Source of the DNA: Paragorgia papillata
Taxonomy: Eukaryota; Cnidaria; Anthozoa; Scleralcyonacea; Coralliidae
DNA: 64,000 nucleotides
Assembly (NCBI GenBank): GCA_035771165.1
Contig: JAWNZC010000467.1
Span: 527,001-591,000 of the forward strand
Reading direction: 5' to 3'
Below are positions 48,590 to 59,039 of the stretch, piece by piece. The notes beneath the pieces are model-generated. The model ran no database searches. It was not told where the DNA came from and saw only the letters and a list, made by a program, of their open reading frames with translations. The first letter of the stretch is position 1. Every line of letters begins with the position of its first letter. The position numbers and the translations under genes are program-made.

Positions 48590-49123
48590 CAGGGGCGGAT
48601 CTAGGATTTTTGTCACCTTAGTCCAAACTATTTGGCTTCTAGGGGGAGTGGGCAGGGGGGGTCATGCTCCCCAGAAAATGTTTAAATTTTGGGTCTGAAA
48701 TGCTTTTTCTGCATTCTGAGGGCACTACAGTGAGGGAAATTTGCATTTTCTAAGTACCATCATGTCCAAAAATTATTTTGTCTGAATGGAAATTGTTTCA
48801 TTTTTATATTTCATTTGAGAAATAATTTTACAATTTATATGTCACAGTAATTGAAATAGCAGATTTAATTATTTTAACCAAGAAATAAACAACAGATACA
48901 ATACATCTACTTCAAATATTTAATAAGTCTGATTCATGACTTCAAATATTTTATATGTAACTGATAACAATACGGCAGGTTGGACCATTTCACTCTATAC
49001 AGGAGCTCAAAACAGAGCTGTATAGGCAATTCCCAGATGCCTCAGACCTAAAACATTTAAATACTATGTCAAATTAAAAAAATATTGTACGCCTGACTCA
49101 GTCTCTATACTAAGGGCTTGTTT

Positions 49124-50013
49124 ACAAGGAGGTACAGTAGGATTACCCTAGCCACGACTGGGTTACTCTAGCACGCTGGTTACCCTACATGTAGCTCTCA
49201 TACATTTACTGGTTTTTTTTGCTTGTTGTATTTACAAGGACACTAGGGTAACCGGGTGCTAGGATAGCCCTATCACCACACTTAAGGGTTACCCTAGTAC
49301 CGGTACCCCGGACAACTTTTTACTTGTACCAGGCTTCTTGTCATTAGTGCTTGGTAACCACATCTAATGGAGTTGACCCAAGTACAGTGCTGTAAAAGTT
49401 ACATAATTTTTGTAACTAGTTACAGTTACATCGTTAGAAAAGTAACTAGTTACCGATAAAAGTTACAATGAAAAGAAAGTAACTAGTTACAGTTACAAAG
49501 TTACTTCAAAAATTTTGTAACTAGTTACAAAGTTACATTCCATTGTCCGTGTTACTAGAATCAACAAAGAAATTACTAGTTTTTAGATACCAGTACCATA
49601 ATTATGTTTTTACAGCTAAATGCATAAATATAGTTGTCACTAAGCAGAAATAGTCAAATGTGTACATAATCTACCTTTATTATTATATCAAAACCATTTT
49701 TATCAAGAAAGAATGACATCCTCAACTGAATATCAGTAACTATACTAGTCACATTTTTGAACCAAATATTGTAACTAGTTACAGTTCTTTAAAAAAGTAA
49801 CTAGTTATAGTTATTTCTTCAAAAAGTAACTAGTTATAGTTACAGTTACTACTTCAGAAAAAGTAACTAGTTTCAGTTACAGTTACTTAAAAATGTAACT
49901 AGTTACTGTAATTAGTTACTTGTAACGAAGTTACTCACAGCAATGCCCAAGTAGCAGGGTGATAACTTTGACCCAGGGTAGGGGTAACCCTACCTTGAAA
50001 ACCAAACAGGCCC
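49124..50013. mobile_element. Harbinger-like MITE with TAA duplication
   Basis: The ends GGGCTTGTTTACAAGG and (complement) GGGCCTGTTTGGTTTTC are flanked by TAA on both sides (49121-49123, 50014-50016). Terminal arms repeat GGGTAACCCTA-type motifs. It is interrupted by the hAT-like element at 49385-49945. Confidence 0.75.
49385..49945. mobile_element. hAT-like MITE with perfect 8-bp duplication, rich in GTAACTAGTTAC
   Basis: It begins CAGTGCTGTAA and ends CACAGCAATG, flanked by CCCAAGTA on both sides (49377-49384, 49946-49953). The interior holds about ten copies or variants of the self-complementary 12-mer GTAACTAGTTAC. The 8-bp duplication and CA...TG ends are standard for hAT elements. It is nested in 49124-50013. 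Confidence 0.85.
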
Positions 50014-50487
50014 TAACTATGGCCTCTCGCATAAAATAACATGATTATGATTGCCAGACCTCACTATCTACGGTATTTTATGAATTTATGAAGTAGTCTA
50101 CATTATCCAATCTTGACAAAATCCTTCAGCTTGTACGTATTTCAATTCTTTGCTACTCTTTGCTACAATGCTAGTCTCAAAAGCACATTAATATAAATAG
50201 GGTGATGGCATGTTGCAATTAAGTTTTCAAACCATTAACAAATACAAGAATTAGAAGGGAAAAACCCTGAATGAATTTGAGCTACTTGCGCTACAAACAC
50301 GTAGATATTAAGACTAGGAAAGAAAGGACAGCTAGAAATATATTAATAAATAAGATTCTAACAGTAATAAAGGTCACCTTTCATTTGAAGACATGCCATG
50401 TGGTCTCAATCGTGGCGAAGGTTGTTATTGTCGTATTTAATATTTATAAATAACTAGAAAATAATTAAGGGAGAAAAATCTGCTTAC

Positions 50488-50742
50488 TTGAGAGCATAAC
50501 CAGGTTTCTTCTTGTCATTGTTGGCGTATATTACCACGTATATCTCAGTGCCAAAATTCCTTTGAAGCGTCTTGCCAATCTTGGTAAAATGATCGGCTTT
50601 GCGCAAAGCATCCTTCGCTTGTTGACCCTCGAGTCGACGGTATTAAACTTCCCGTTTTATAAATCTCTCGCAACACAATCTCGTCGTTGCCCGTCAAAGC
50701 GAATACATCAAGATCTATTACGTTTGTATTAGGCAAAGCCAT
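50488..50742 (-). CDS. Exon-like reading frame with start codon, product unknown
   Basis: From an ATG at 50742 the frame reads MALPNTNVIDLDVFALTGND. After a probable frameshift near 50640 it continues as AKDALRKADHFTKIGKTLQR and YVVIYANNDKKKPGYAL, ending at a GTAAGC donor (50487). I do not recognise the protein. It lies within the hAT-like element, so it may be a captured first exon. Confidence 0.3.
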
Positions 50743-51275
50743 GTTCGAAACGAAAGAATCCCCTTGTGCCTTGTAGTAAATAATGTACGACCAGACTAGC
50801 GCAAGTTAGTCAGAATCGCCACTGATCAGTCCGCAAATCAGTCGAGAACTACAAAGTAAAACGCCGCTAAACCAACCCGTGCTCTTCATAAAGAGCTATT
50901 GAAAAATTAAGCCAATCAGAAAGGGTGATACAAGGGGTCTAAATCCGTCGAGAAAGACAAAGAAATCCGGCGAACATCCGGCAAACCAATCACAGATCGC
51001 TATAAAGGCTAATTTATAAATTCAACCAATCACAGCGGCTGATACAATAGCCTCAAATCCGTCGAGAAAGAACAAAGTAAACCGCGCGACGCGGGTTAAC
51101 ATGCCGGTCGGCGGTCTCACCTAATCTGATCGAGACTGAGGGAAGAACTATACGATAATTATTTTTTCTTGCGGATTTTTTTACCTTAGTCGTATGACTT
51201 ATTTGACTAACGCTAAATCCGCCCCTGTAAGTCATGTAATATATCAAACACGAGGAGGAGCGTTTCATCAGAATA

Positions 51276-51345
51276 TCCAAACACCGAGACGTTTGTTGAA
51301 AACCGAGGCGAAGCCGAGGTTTTTGAACAAACTTCGAGTATTTGA
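51276..51345. repeat. Short foldback with GAGGCGAAGCCGAGG centre
   Basis: Imperfect arms (AACACCGAGACGTTTGTTG and the complement of CAAACTTCGAGTATTTG) surround GAAAACCGAGGCGAAGCC. This centre motif resembles those at 12272-12436 and 60659-60759. Confidence 0.5.
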
Positions 51346-51732
51346 AGAGAAAATCAAGATGAAAGTTTGCTTAATTTATGTAATTTCTTCCTCCGATATC
51401 CAAACCACCGACACGGTACGGATTTCCTTCGTGTTTTCCTCATGAATTATTATATGTGCAATGTTCTTTGAGCTGTTTATTATACAGAAAGATTTCTGAG
51501 GCCATGTCCACACTAATCCAGTAGGAACTTTAAGATTCAAACAACGGATTACGGCTACGGTAGAAAGTTTAACAGTGGTATTAAATGATGGTGCATTTAT
51601 ACATTCAAATTTCAAGATACATAATCGCACGGACTCGCCTTGTTCTTAAATTCTTGAAGAGATACACTTGTTCAATCTATGTTAGTCGCGAGAGTAATGT
51701 TAAGCTTCTCCAAGGCTTCTGTAGTGACTTAA

Positions 51733-51901
51733 GCTTGGTTTCCATCTAGCCGTAAGAGCCGGCGGCATGGCTGCGGCAAGGGGCAATGGTCCAATCGCAT
51801 ACATCTTTTTATTGCTGGCTAATTCAACACTGCCTATGATTGGACCATCGCCTCTTGCCGCAGCCATGCCGCCAGCTCTTACGGCTATATGGAAACCAGG
51901 C
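51733..51901. mobile_element. 169-bp palindromic MITE
   Basis: The arms GGTTTCCATCTAGCCGTAAG and complement extend ~75 bp (CCGCAGCCATGCCGCC). TTAA lies outside both ends (51729-51732, 51902-51905). Because the termini CTTAAG are symmetrical, the duplication could be TTA/TAA or TTAA. Confidence 0.75.
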
Positions 51902-52060
51902 TTAAGGTTTCGCGTTGTCTCTACAACGTAAAAATGCTTTTCCTATACGTTGTTAACAGAGCGACGACGGCATGAAAATTACTCTTGGGACCGTCATTTG
52001 CAAAAGCTCTTTGTATATGACATAAAATTCTATTGTTCAAAGACGTTGCCGTAGCCCTTA

Positions 52061-52429
52061 GGCTCCGTTCACACTATACCGGATAGGTTTTCGTGCCGGC
52101 ACGAAAACCTATCCGGTATAGTGTGAACAGACGGCATAATTATGTGCCGTTTCGTGCAGAATACGATATAATCCCGTGATCCAACCAATCACCACGCTCT
52201 ATTCTATTAATATACTTCCGAAACGATTTCGATCTCCGTTCACACTGGAGCTGAAACGGCACAAAAAGCTTTCCGATACAAGATGTACCTCTTTCGAGAT
52301 CGGAGCGGCGCAACGGCGTGCCGGCACAGAAATTGTGCCGGAACAGGCGTTTTGTGTGTGAACAGAAGGCCTATCCGGTATGGTTTTCGTGCCGGCACAA
52401 AAGCTATCCGGTATAGTGTGAACGGGGCC
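52061..52429. mobile_element. Harbinger-like MITE with TTA duplication
   Basis: The ends GGCTCCGTTCACACTATACC and complement lie inside TTA (52058-52060, 52430-52432). The left ~70 bp is itself a perfect hairpin centred on GTGCCGGCAC, and a related hairpin is at the right end. 52440-52812 is a further diverged stretch with GTCCACACT motifs, not bounded with confidence. Confidence 0.8.
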
Positions 52430-52814
52430 TTAGTCGTTGTGTTTTCTTAAAGTCCCTAATATTTTCAAACGGAAACGGACACCTCGTATCGAAAACGTAT
52501 CAAAAGTTTTCCGTCCACACTACCGTTTTTGAATTGTTTTCACCATTTAGTAAAATGCTAAAATGAATAGTTCTAGGTGACTAAAACCAAGATAACATAA
52601 TCGTGACATCATCGTTTTCCAAAAGCTTCGTTTTCGCCGTCCACACTGGTGCAGAAAAACGGCGTCTTCGAATGTCTCCACTCTGGAGAGCTTTTTCGAA
52701 AATCTAAATTTTTGGTCACTGAAGACGCTGGATTAGTGTGGACGAAAGGCCTAACCCTATCAAAAAGTCTCTCTCAACTTCGAAAACGGATTAGTGTAGA
52801 CATGGCCTGTCAGT

Positions 52815-52860
52815 TCCCAAGTGGGAGTCGAACCCACAACTTCGAAGACCATTTCTGTTG
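52815..52860 (-). other. tRNA-like B-box fragment
   Basis: On the minus strand, GTGGGTTCGACTCCCACTT has the T-arm and B-box form of a tRNA. No complete cloverleaf can be drawn, so it is a tRNA-derived SINE remnant. Confidence 0.45.
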
Positions 52861-53050
52861 ATAATTTACCTCCAACCTCGAGGTCATTCAGGTTTCCTTT
52901 ATATTGACTATAGTGAAAAAACACTCGAAGCTCTTGGTCAGCACACTCGATAAAACCATATGTTTGCTACAGAGAAAAAAACAATTAGTTAAACCATTCT
53001 TGCTTAGGGATTGTCCGAGGTTTTCCTCTTTGACGAGTAAGATCACTACC

Positions 53051-53458
53051 CAATCTCGTTCCCAGAGCCCACGTTCCCCACCCGGGAAACGAGACTCTGG
53101 GATAATCCGTTTCAAATCACAGGATTCTTGTTATTCCGGTTGAGGTACGCATGCGTAAATATCCGAGCGGAATCTGGATAGTATGTTCTCCTTGTTTGAC
53201 TTTTCCCCCAAACAAGTCAATGGGGTTGCTGGCGAAGCTCGAATTACAGCATCTACACACATACGGCGAGGATATCGATCGCGGTAACGTCTTCACTGGA
53301 GTCTTGTCGTCCGACATCTTTGTTATTTTGCTTCTACTTCCGGTCACTTCAGACCAACTCGTGCTCACTATTCAGCCAATAACGTAACGATTTGAAACGG
53401 ATTATCCCAGAGTCTCTCGTTTCTCGGGTGGGGAACGTGGGCTCTGGGAACGAGATTG
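53051..53458. mobile_element. Mutator-like MITE with 10-bp duplication and captured exon
   Basis: The ends CAATCTCGTTCCCAGAGCCC and complement start ~65-bp inverted repeats. GATCACTACC is duplicated exactly on both sides (53041-53050, 53459-53468). A 9-11 bp duplication is typical of Mutator-like elements. The ~270-bp interior is not inverted-repeat sequence and contains a minus-strand ATG and CxxC frame. Confidence 0.85.
53117..53317 (-). CDS. Captured first exon with ZAD-like CxxC start
   Basis: A 66-codon minus-strand frame starts MSDDKTPVKTLPRS and contains YVCRCCNSSFASN and IDLFGG, resembling the opening of ZAD-type zinc-finger proteins. It is followed by unrelated codons, as if only a first exon were present. 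It lies entirely between the inverted repeats of 53051-53458. Confidence 0.4.
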   Translation of the reverse strand: MSDDKTPVKTLPRSISSPYVCRCCNSSFASNPIDLFGGKVKQGEHTIQIPLGYLRMRTSTGITRIL

Positions 53459-53473
53459 GATCACTACCCAACT

Positions 53474-53682
53474 TAGCCTGGTACCCTGGCCCAATCAAAG
53501 AATATGGGCCAGGTAACCACTAAAGGCTTCTGCTTTCCTATTGGTTGAAATTTCGCGCGTTTTTAGTGGCTATGAGTAAAACTGCAATCGTCATAAGTGG
53601 ATTTAGCCCTGATGACGCGAGAATGAGATTAGTGGTTACCTGGCCCTTATTTCTTTTGAAATTGGGCCAGGGAACCAGGCTA
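53474..53682. mobile_element. 209-bp palindromic MITE with 9-bp duplication
   Basis: The ends TAGCCTGGTACCCTGGCCCA and TGGGCCAGGGAACCAGGCTA are flanked by TACCCAACT (53465-53473, 53683-53691). The left duplication overlaps the right duplication of the previous element by four bases. Confidence 0.85.
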
Positions 53683-53693
53683 TACCCAACTTA

Positions 53694-54400
53694 GACCCCT
53701 TTTACACGATGCCGGTACAACTTGAAAACGGAACAAAATCATGCTGTTTAGGCCTTGTGTTTACACGATACCGGCACAAAAATGACATGAAAACGGCACA
53801 AAATGAAGACGGGTTCCTTGACGGCATGAAATGAAAACGGAACACTAACCGGTATCGTGTAAACGCCCGTGCCGTAACAGTTTGATGACGGTAATCACGA
53901 TATATACGACCACAGTATTCGGGTCAGCAGTATTCACAAAGTCTTCTCAATTCTCATTGGAAGAGAATAGTCACATGTTAATCCGTCATTATATTATACC
54001 GGCACCGTGTAAACGCAAGAGTTTTTGGCCTGTATTTACACACCGGCATGATTTTGTTTCGTTTTCAAATTGTACCGGCACCGTGTAAACGCAAGAGTTT
54101 TTGGCCTGTATTTACACACCGGCATGATTTTGTTTCGTTTTCAAATTGTACCGGCACCGTGTAAACGCAATACTTTTTGGCCTGTATTTACACACCGGCA
54201 TGATTTTGTTCCGTTTTCAAATTGTACCGGCACCGTGTAAACGGAAGACATTTTGGACTGTATTTACACACGGGCATGATTTTGTTCCGTTTTCAAATTG
54301 TACCGGCATCGTGTAAACGCAAGACTTTTTGGCCTGTATTTACACACCGGCATGATTTTGTTCCGTTTTCAAATTGTACCGGCACCGTGTAAACGGGGTC
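53694..54400. mobile_element. Harbinger-like MITE with TTA duplication
   Basis: The ends GACCCCTTTTACACGATGCC and complement of GACCCCGTTTACACGGTGCC lie inside TTA (53691-53693, 54401-54403). Its 3' part has been amplified into five 76-bp repeats. Confidence 0.8.
54007..54386 (+). repeat. Five 76-bp tandem repeats inside a MITE
   Basis: Units begin GTGTAAACGCAAGA at 54007, 54083, 54159, 54235 and 54311. Each contains TTTACACACCGGCATGATTT and ends TTGTACCGGCACC. Each unit is a copy of the element's right terminal region. Confidence 0.9.
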
Positions 54401-54403
54401 TTA

Positions 54404-54851
54404 GAGTACGTTTACACTAGAGCAAAAGTTTCCGGATTCGTAAATGTTTCCGGATTCACTTCGTACCGAGTATTCGGATTTGTTAGGCGTTTACACTACA
54501 ACAGTATTCGCAGATTCGGCCCTTTACACTAAACTTGGAATGCCTTTAATTCAGTTAATATGTTGACCATGTTGGTTCCACCGCAACCTCACATGACTAC
54601 GAGCGCAAGAGCATCCGAACCCATCGGAATAACCGTTCACACTACGTATTGTCTCGGATTCAAAAGTATTCGGATACGAAGTTTCTACATTTTTTTCCGG
54701 ATTCGAAATCTCCGGATACGTGATCAAACCGGAAAGTTTTTATTCCGGTCGGATTCATTCTTTTGTGTGTAAACGGCAAAACGAATCCGGTACTAAAACG
54801 TTCCGGATTCGTCACGACTCCGAAAACTTTTGCTCTAGTGTAAACGGGGAC
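54404..54851. mobile_element. MITE abutting the previous one at a shared TTA
   Basis: The ends GAGTACGTTTACACTAGAGC and complement of GTCCCCGTTTACACTAGAGC form the inverted repeats, with internal TTCCGGATTCG motifs. The left TTA (54401-54403) is also the right duplication of 53694-54400. The right flank is TAT, so one side has changed. Confidence 0.75.
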
Positions 54852-54854
54852 TAT

Positions 54855-55325
54855 TACACGCGTAAAAATCTGGCAAGTTGTTACAGCATTGTTGCCTGAA
54901 CAAGGATGTAACAACTTGTTGACATATGTGAACAACATTGATAAATGAACAACATTGTTCATCATTGTTTCAACAAGTTGTTACAGCTTGATGAAACCGT
55001 TGTTCACGCATGTTGTAACAACCAAAGAACGTGTTGACACATGTTCACCATTGTTGTAACATTGTTGTTCATCGTTGTTATTTCGTCATGCTGTTACAAC
55101 ATGTTGTATCATGTGCGAACAACGTTGGTGGCTATAAAAATGTGCTGTTGGAACAACTTGTTCATGACTGTTGATTTATCCGTGAACAAGTTGTTCGAAT
55201 CGTAAGTGAACAACTTGTTGACAACTTGTTCACGGCGAGCAGCACAACATTGTTCACGGCGAGCAGCACAACATTGTTCACGCCTGTTGACAACCGTGAA
55301 CAAGTTGTGCGTTTTTACGCGTGTA
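54855..55325. mobile_element. MITE made of AACAACTTGTTC-type motifs
   Basis: The ends TACACGCGTAAAAA and complement enclose many variants of AACAACATTGTTCA and TTGTAACA, plus a 24-bp duplication (ACGGCGAGCAGCACAACATT at 55232 and 55256). It follows 54851 without spacer. Confidence 0.7.
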
Positions 55326-55701
55326 GATGAACCAATTTTGAATTTTGACAAGACGCCTGGGTCAGGCATTCACTCGGGATACTGGCAAAGTGCAGTACTT
55401 AGGTAAAAGATCCTGACTGTAGTCAGTTATTGTAGCAATCACAAAATTGAAGGCTGAATTGAAGGCCTTTCTTCTCCGTAGAGGTTCTACATGTAACGAG
55501 CAAAGGTGGGAGTGGGCCAAGGAAGATCAGATCGAAAGCTGAATGTGGTGCATACTTCACACTGGTGAACATATTTACGAGGAAGACAGTTGTCAGCCAC
55601 ATTTGATCACTGTTGAACTACTGTACAAAGTCAGTCAGTCAGTTTCGGAATCTACCAACAATGTGCAAGAACAACAATTGAAATATAGTATTAAGGTTTA
55701 A

Positions 55702-56143
55702 AGGGCATATATATGACTTGAAAATTAAGTTTGTCTTATTGAAAAGAACATTTAAAATGATCAAATAACATCTTTTGCAGTTTTCGGTTTCCTTGCTTCC
55801 TTGACACAACTTTTTACGTCACACGTACATAATGAGTATTATGAGTTACCGAGAGAAGGTTACATATCTTTGCTATTGTGAAACGAAATCACTTGGAATT
55901 CTACATGTTTGGTGTTGTGGGTAGAAACACGCACAAGCTTCCTTTGAGTTAAGCCCATGTTTTCATAATAGCAAAGATATGTAACCTTTTCTGATAACTC
56001 ATTATGTACATGTGACGTAAAAAGTTGTGTCATTTGCATATCAAACAAGCTGGAATATCTCAAAAACGAAGCAAGGAAACCAAAAACTGCAAAAGATGTT
56101 ATTTAATCAATAAGACAAACTTAATTTTCAAGTCATATGCCCT
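55702..56143. mobile_element. TTAA element, Kolobok/T2-like, 442 bp
   Basis: The ends AGGGCATATATATGACTTG and complement lie inside TTAA (55698-55701, 56144-56147). The arms pair for well over 100 bp (AAGTTTGTCTTATTGA). A short palindromic stretch, 56148-56254, fills the gap to the next element. 55326-55697 has no feature I can support. Confidence 0.8.
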
Positions 56144-56254
56144 TTAAGATATATGTACTGCGAAGGCCCTTTATCAGAGAGAAACGTGACGAAGGGCCTT
56201 CACTCAAAACGTTACACTCTAACGTTCTCTGTTTCGGCAGTACAGTATATCTTA

Positions 56255-56541
56255 AGCCCCGCACAGACGACCAAGTTTTTCTTGACAAGTTCCTTGGCAG
56301 CTTTCCTTGCTCGTGTGTACGATGAACACGTTTTTTCCCAACAATTTTCCTTGACAAGTTATAATGGTCGTGTGTACGGTTGGACAAGTTTTCCTTGACG
56401 GCAATGATCACGTAATAAGTCAAAAGCTGGCACGACCAGCTTTTGAACAAGGCTACTTGTCAAGGAAAAACTTGTCAATTTGTGTCGTGCACACGAACAA
56501 ATAAAACTTGTCAAGGAAAATTTGGTCGTCTGTGCGGGGCT
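56255..56541. mobile_element. Palindromic MITE with CTTGACAAG motifs
   Basis: The ends AGCCCCGCACAGACGACCAA and complement enclose repeated CTTGACAAGTT/TTTTCCTTGACAAG motifs in both orientations. The flanks are TTA on the left and TAT on the right. Confidence 0.75.
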
Positions 56542-56670
56542 TATATAAGCTTACTAGCAATGTATATTTCGATTGCTTATTTCACTGCAAGAACACCTTG
56601 ATCAAAAGGCAAAGCTGTTCAACTTTTTGCCCAACTCCAAAAGCAGCAAAGAACTTACATGCTTCACTCA

Positions 56671-57170
56671 GGGGCTGTTTACATGGGAGGCGGGATGGGA
56701 CGTTTGCCGGGATCCCGCCATGCACGTATATATCTCTTATTTGTGCCGTTCCGTTTATATGGAAAGAATTTTCCAGGGACGTTTTTCGTCCCGTCCTGGC
56801 AAAGCGGGATCCGGGTTCGCTCAGCCGGGATCCCGGCAAATGCAAGACAATTTTTCTCATGTAAACACTCCGTCCCGCTTTGCCGGGACGTTTGCCAGGA
56901 CGATATTATGCTGACTCGGCAAAAATTCTGACTGGAAATTCTGGCGAAGTTGCCTAGTCCGTCTTCTCCGTACGTTTTCTCAAGAAATAATCCACTGTAG
57001 AAGTTATAAAATATATTGACAGAAAGATAATTCACCTTGCTACAACATACGTACAGTTTATCCGACCAAATAGCTTAGTTTTCTTAGAAAAAGCGAAATA
57101 TCGGACATGTCCAACACGAACTAGAGATGCTTGTTGAACGTCCCGTCCCGCCTTCCATATAAACAGCCGC
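56671..57170. mobile_element. Harbinger-like MITE, 500 bp
   Basis: The ends GGGGCTGTTTACATGGGAGG and complement of GCGGCTGTTTATATGGAAGG form the inverted repeats. The right flank is TTA (57171-57173); the left flank is TCA, a one-base change. CGGGACGTTTGCC / GGGATCCCGGC motifs recur inside. Confidence 0.75.
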
Positions 57171-57173
57171 TTA

Positions 57174-57759
57174 GGGGCTGCTCACACGAGACCGGGTTAT
57201 CTCTGGGGGGGGGGGGGGGGGTAGGGATAACTCGGGGGCTAGGGTCAAAGTTGACCCTATTTCACATAATAAAACGCAACTATCGAGTTGTCCCTGGCCC
57301 CCGAGATAACCCTAGCTTCATGTGAACGCTTCACCCCGAGTTATCCCGAGCAACAGCATAAATACGCATGCCTAAGTTGACCCTACCCCCCGAGATAACT
57401 CGGTGTTGGTTTATTTCCATGTTAAAAAAGTAAACCGTTCACATGAGACCGAGATAACTCGGGGGATAGGGATAACTCGGTCGGAGCGATAGGGTAACCC
57501 TAGCCCCCGAGTTATCCCTACCTCCATGTGAACGCTTTCACCCGAGTTATCTCGGGGGGTAGGGTCAACTTAGGCATACGTATTTATGCTGTTGCTCGGG
57601 ATAACTTGGGGTGAAGCGCTCACATGAAGCTAGGGTTATCTCGGGGGCCAGGGACAACTCGGTAGTTGCGTTTTATCATGTGAAATAGGGTCAACTTTGA
57701 CCCTAGCCCCCAAGTTATCCCTACCCCCCGAGATAACCCGGTCTCGTGTGAACACCCCC
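57174..57759. mobile_element. Harbinger-like MITE sharing TTA with its neighbour
   Basis: The ends GGGGCTGCTCACACGAGACC and complement lie inside TTA (57171-57173, 57760-57762). The interior is built from GATAACTCGGGGG / CCCCGAGTTATC motifs in both orientations. 57763-58146 has no gene that I can support. Confidence 0.8.
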
Positions 57760-58150
57760 TTAGTCACACGGCTTACGGCTAACAACTCACTGGAAGTATG
57801 AATATCAGTGGAAGTAAAAAGTACAAAAATGTAAGATTGTGACACCCAAGGGAGAAAAAAACTGAGCCGAAATCTAGACTCTGCCTACAACGGGTACCCC
57901 GAGTAATAACAGTACCATATTTTTTTCTAAAACTGACTACTCACACAAAGTTTTTCAATCAACCCAGTTTCCCTTGACCTACAATGAAATATAAGAGAAA
58001 GTCAATTCTTGATAGTGTAGTGAATTAATGGACTTTTTAGTCTCTGACAATGACGAGTGATGAAAAAACGGTTTGATGTTAGTCGTCAGTTAAGTCTTTA
58101 GTTTGATCACTTTTAATCTTTATCACTGTTTTAAATACTTATACTCTTAA

Positions 58151-58614
58151 AGGGGATTGGCATTAAAAATTAAGTTTGTCTAATTTGAAAGAACTCATAA
58201 AATTGAAATAGAAGATCCTTTACAACTTTTTCGTATCTTTCTGCGTTTTCAAGATATTTCAATTTGTTTGATATGTAAATGAGATGGTCTCTGACGTCAG
58301 GAGTGGGGTAAAATATTTTCATACAGAGCAAAATCACTTACATATCTAACATGAAATGTTCAGCGTCGTAAGGAGTTTTTATGTGCACAGTTTCAAATGA
58401 TTTCGCGGAACAAACTTAGAGATATAACTGGTTTTGCTACATGTGAAAATATTTCACCCCACACCTGACGTCAGAGACCATCTCATTTACATATCAAACA
58501 AATTGAAATATCTTGAAAACGAAGAGAGATACGAAAAAATTGTAAAGGATCTTCTATTACAATTTTATGAGTTCTTTCAAATTAGACAAACTTAATTTTT
58601 GTTGCCAATGTCCT
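58151..58614. mobile_element. TTAA element, Kolobok/T2-like foldback, 464 bp
   Basis: The ends AGGGGATTGGCA and TGCCAATGTCCT lie inside TTAA (58147-58150, 58615-58618). The arms pair for ~190 bp, including GACGTCAG and GAGATGGTCTCTGACG. Only ~60 bp at the centre is unpaired. 58619-59039 has no gene that I can support. Confidence 0.85.
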
Positions 58615-59039
58615 TTAATAAAGTTTGTAAACCACGTTTACAATAATAATATGCGAGTTTCAGGGTATTGCACACACATCATTTTGCAAAGGAATTGGCA
58701 GGCTCTTGGTGGGCTCCCCACAAAGTAAGCAATGGCAAACAGACTTGCTAGGGAGCCAAATTTGTTGATTTTAAACACTATGTTTACTTTGAATGGAGCT
58801 TGCCAGTTTTCTTGAAAAATGATGGGAACCTAGCTAACACTCTAGGCTACTGTGAAATAAATGCTTTTAACACAAGCCCATAGCATCATACCTTCCCAAA
58901 TGAAAACTATCCATCACTTTTGCATCTTTACTAGTTCTCGGACTTGAAAAATAATAGTCCTTGTTCCGAAACTCCCGAGAGCCAGAATTTTGTAGTGTAT
59001 GTTCCTAAAAGCAGTAATTTGGTGAAGAAAATTAAAGAG

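Larger units (their letters stand above)
48590..51227. mobile_element. 2.6-kb hAT-like element hosting nested MITEs
   Basis: The ends CAGGGGCGGATCTAG and CTAAATCCGCCCCTG match the common hAT terminus style. TAAGTCA is present at both edges (48585-48591, 51228-51234), though it overlaps the left CA, so the exact duplication length is unclear. No transposase was recognised. It contains a TAA-flanked MITE, itself holding a third element, and a minus-strand exon-like frame at 50488-50742. Confidence 0.65.
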
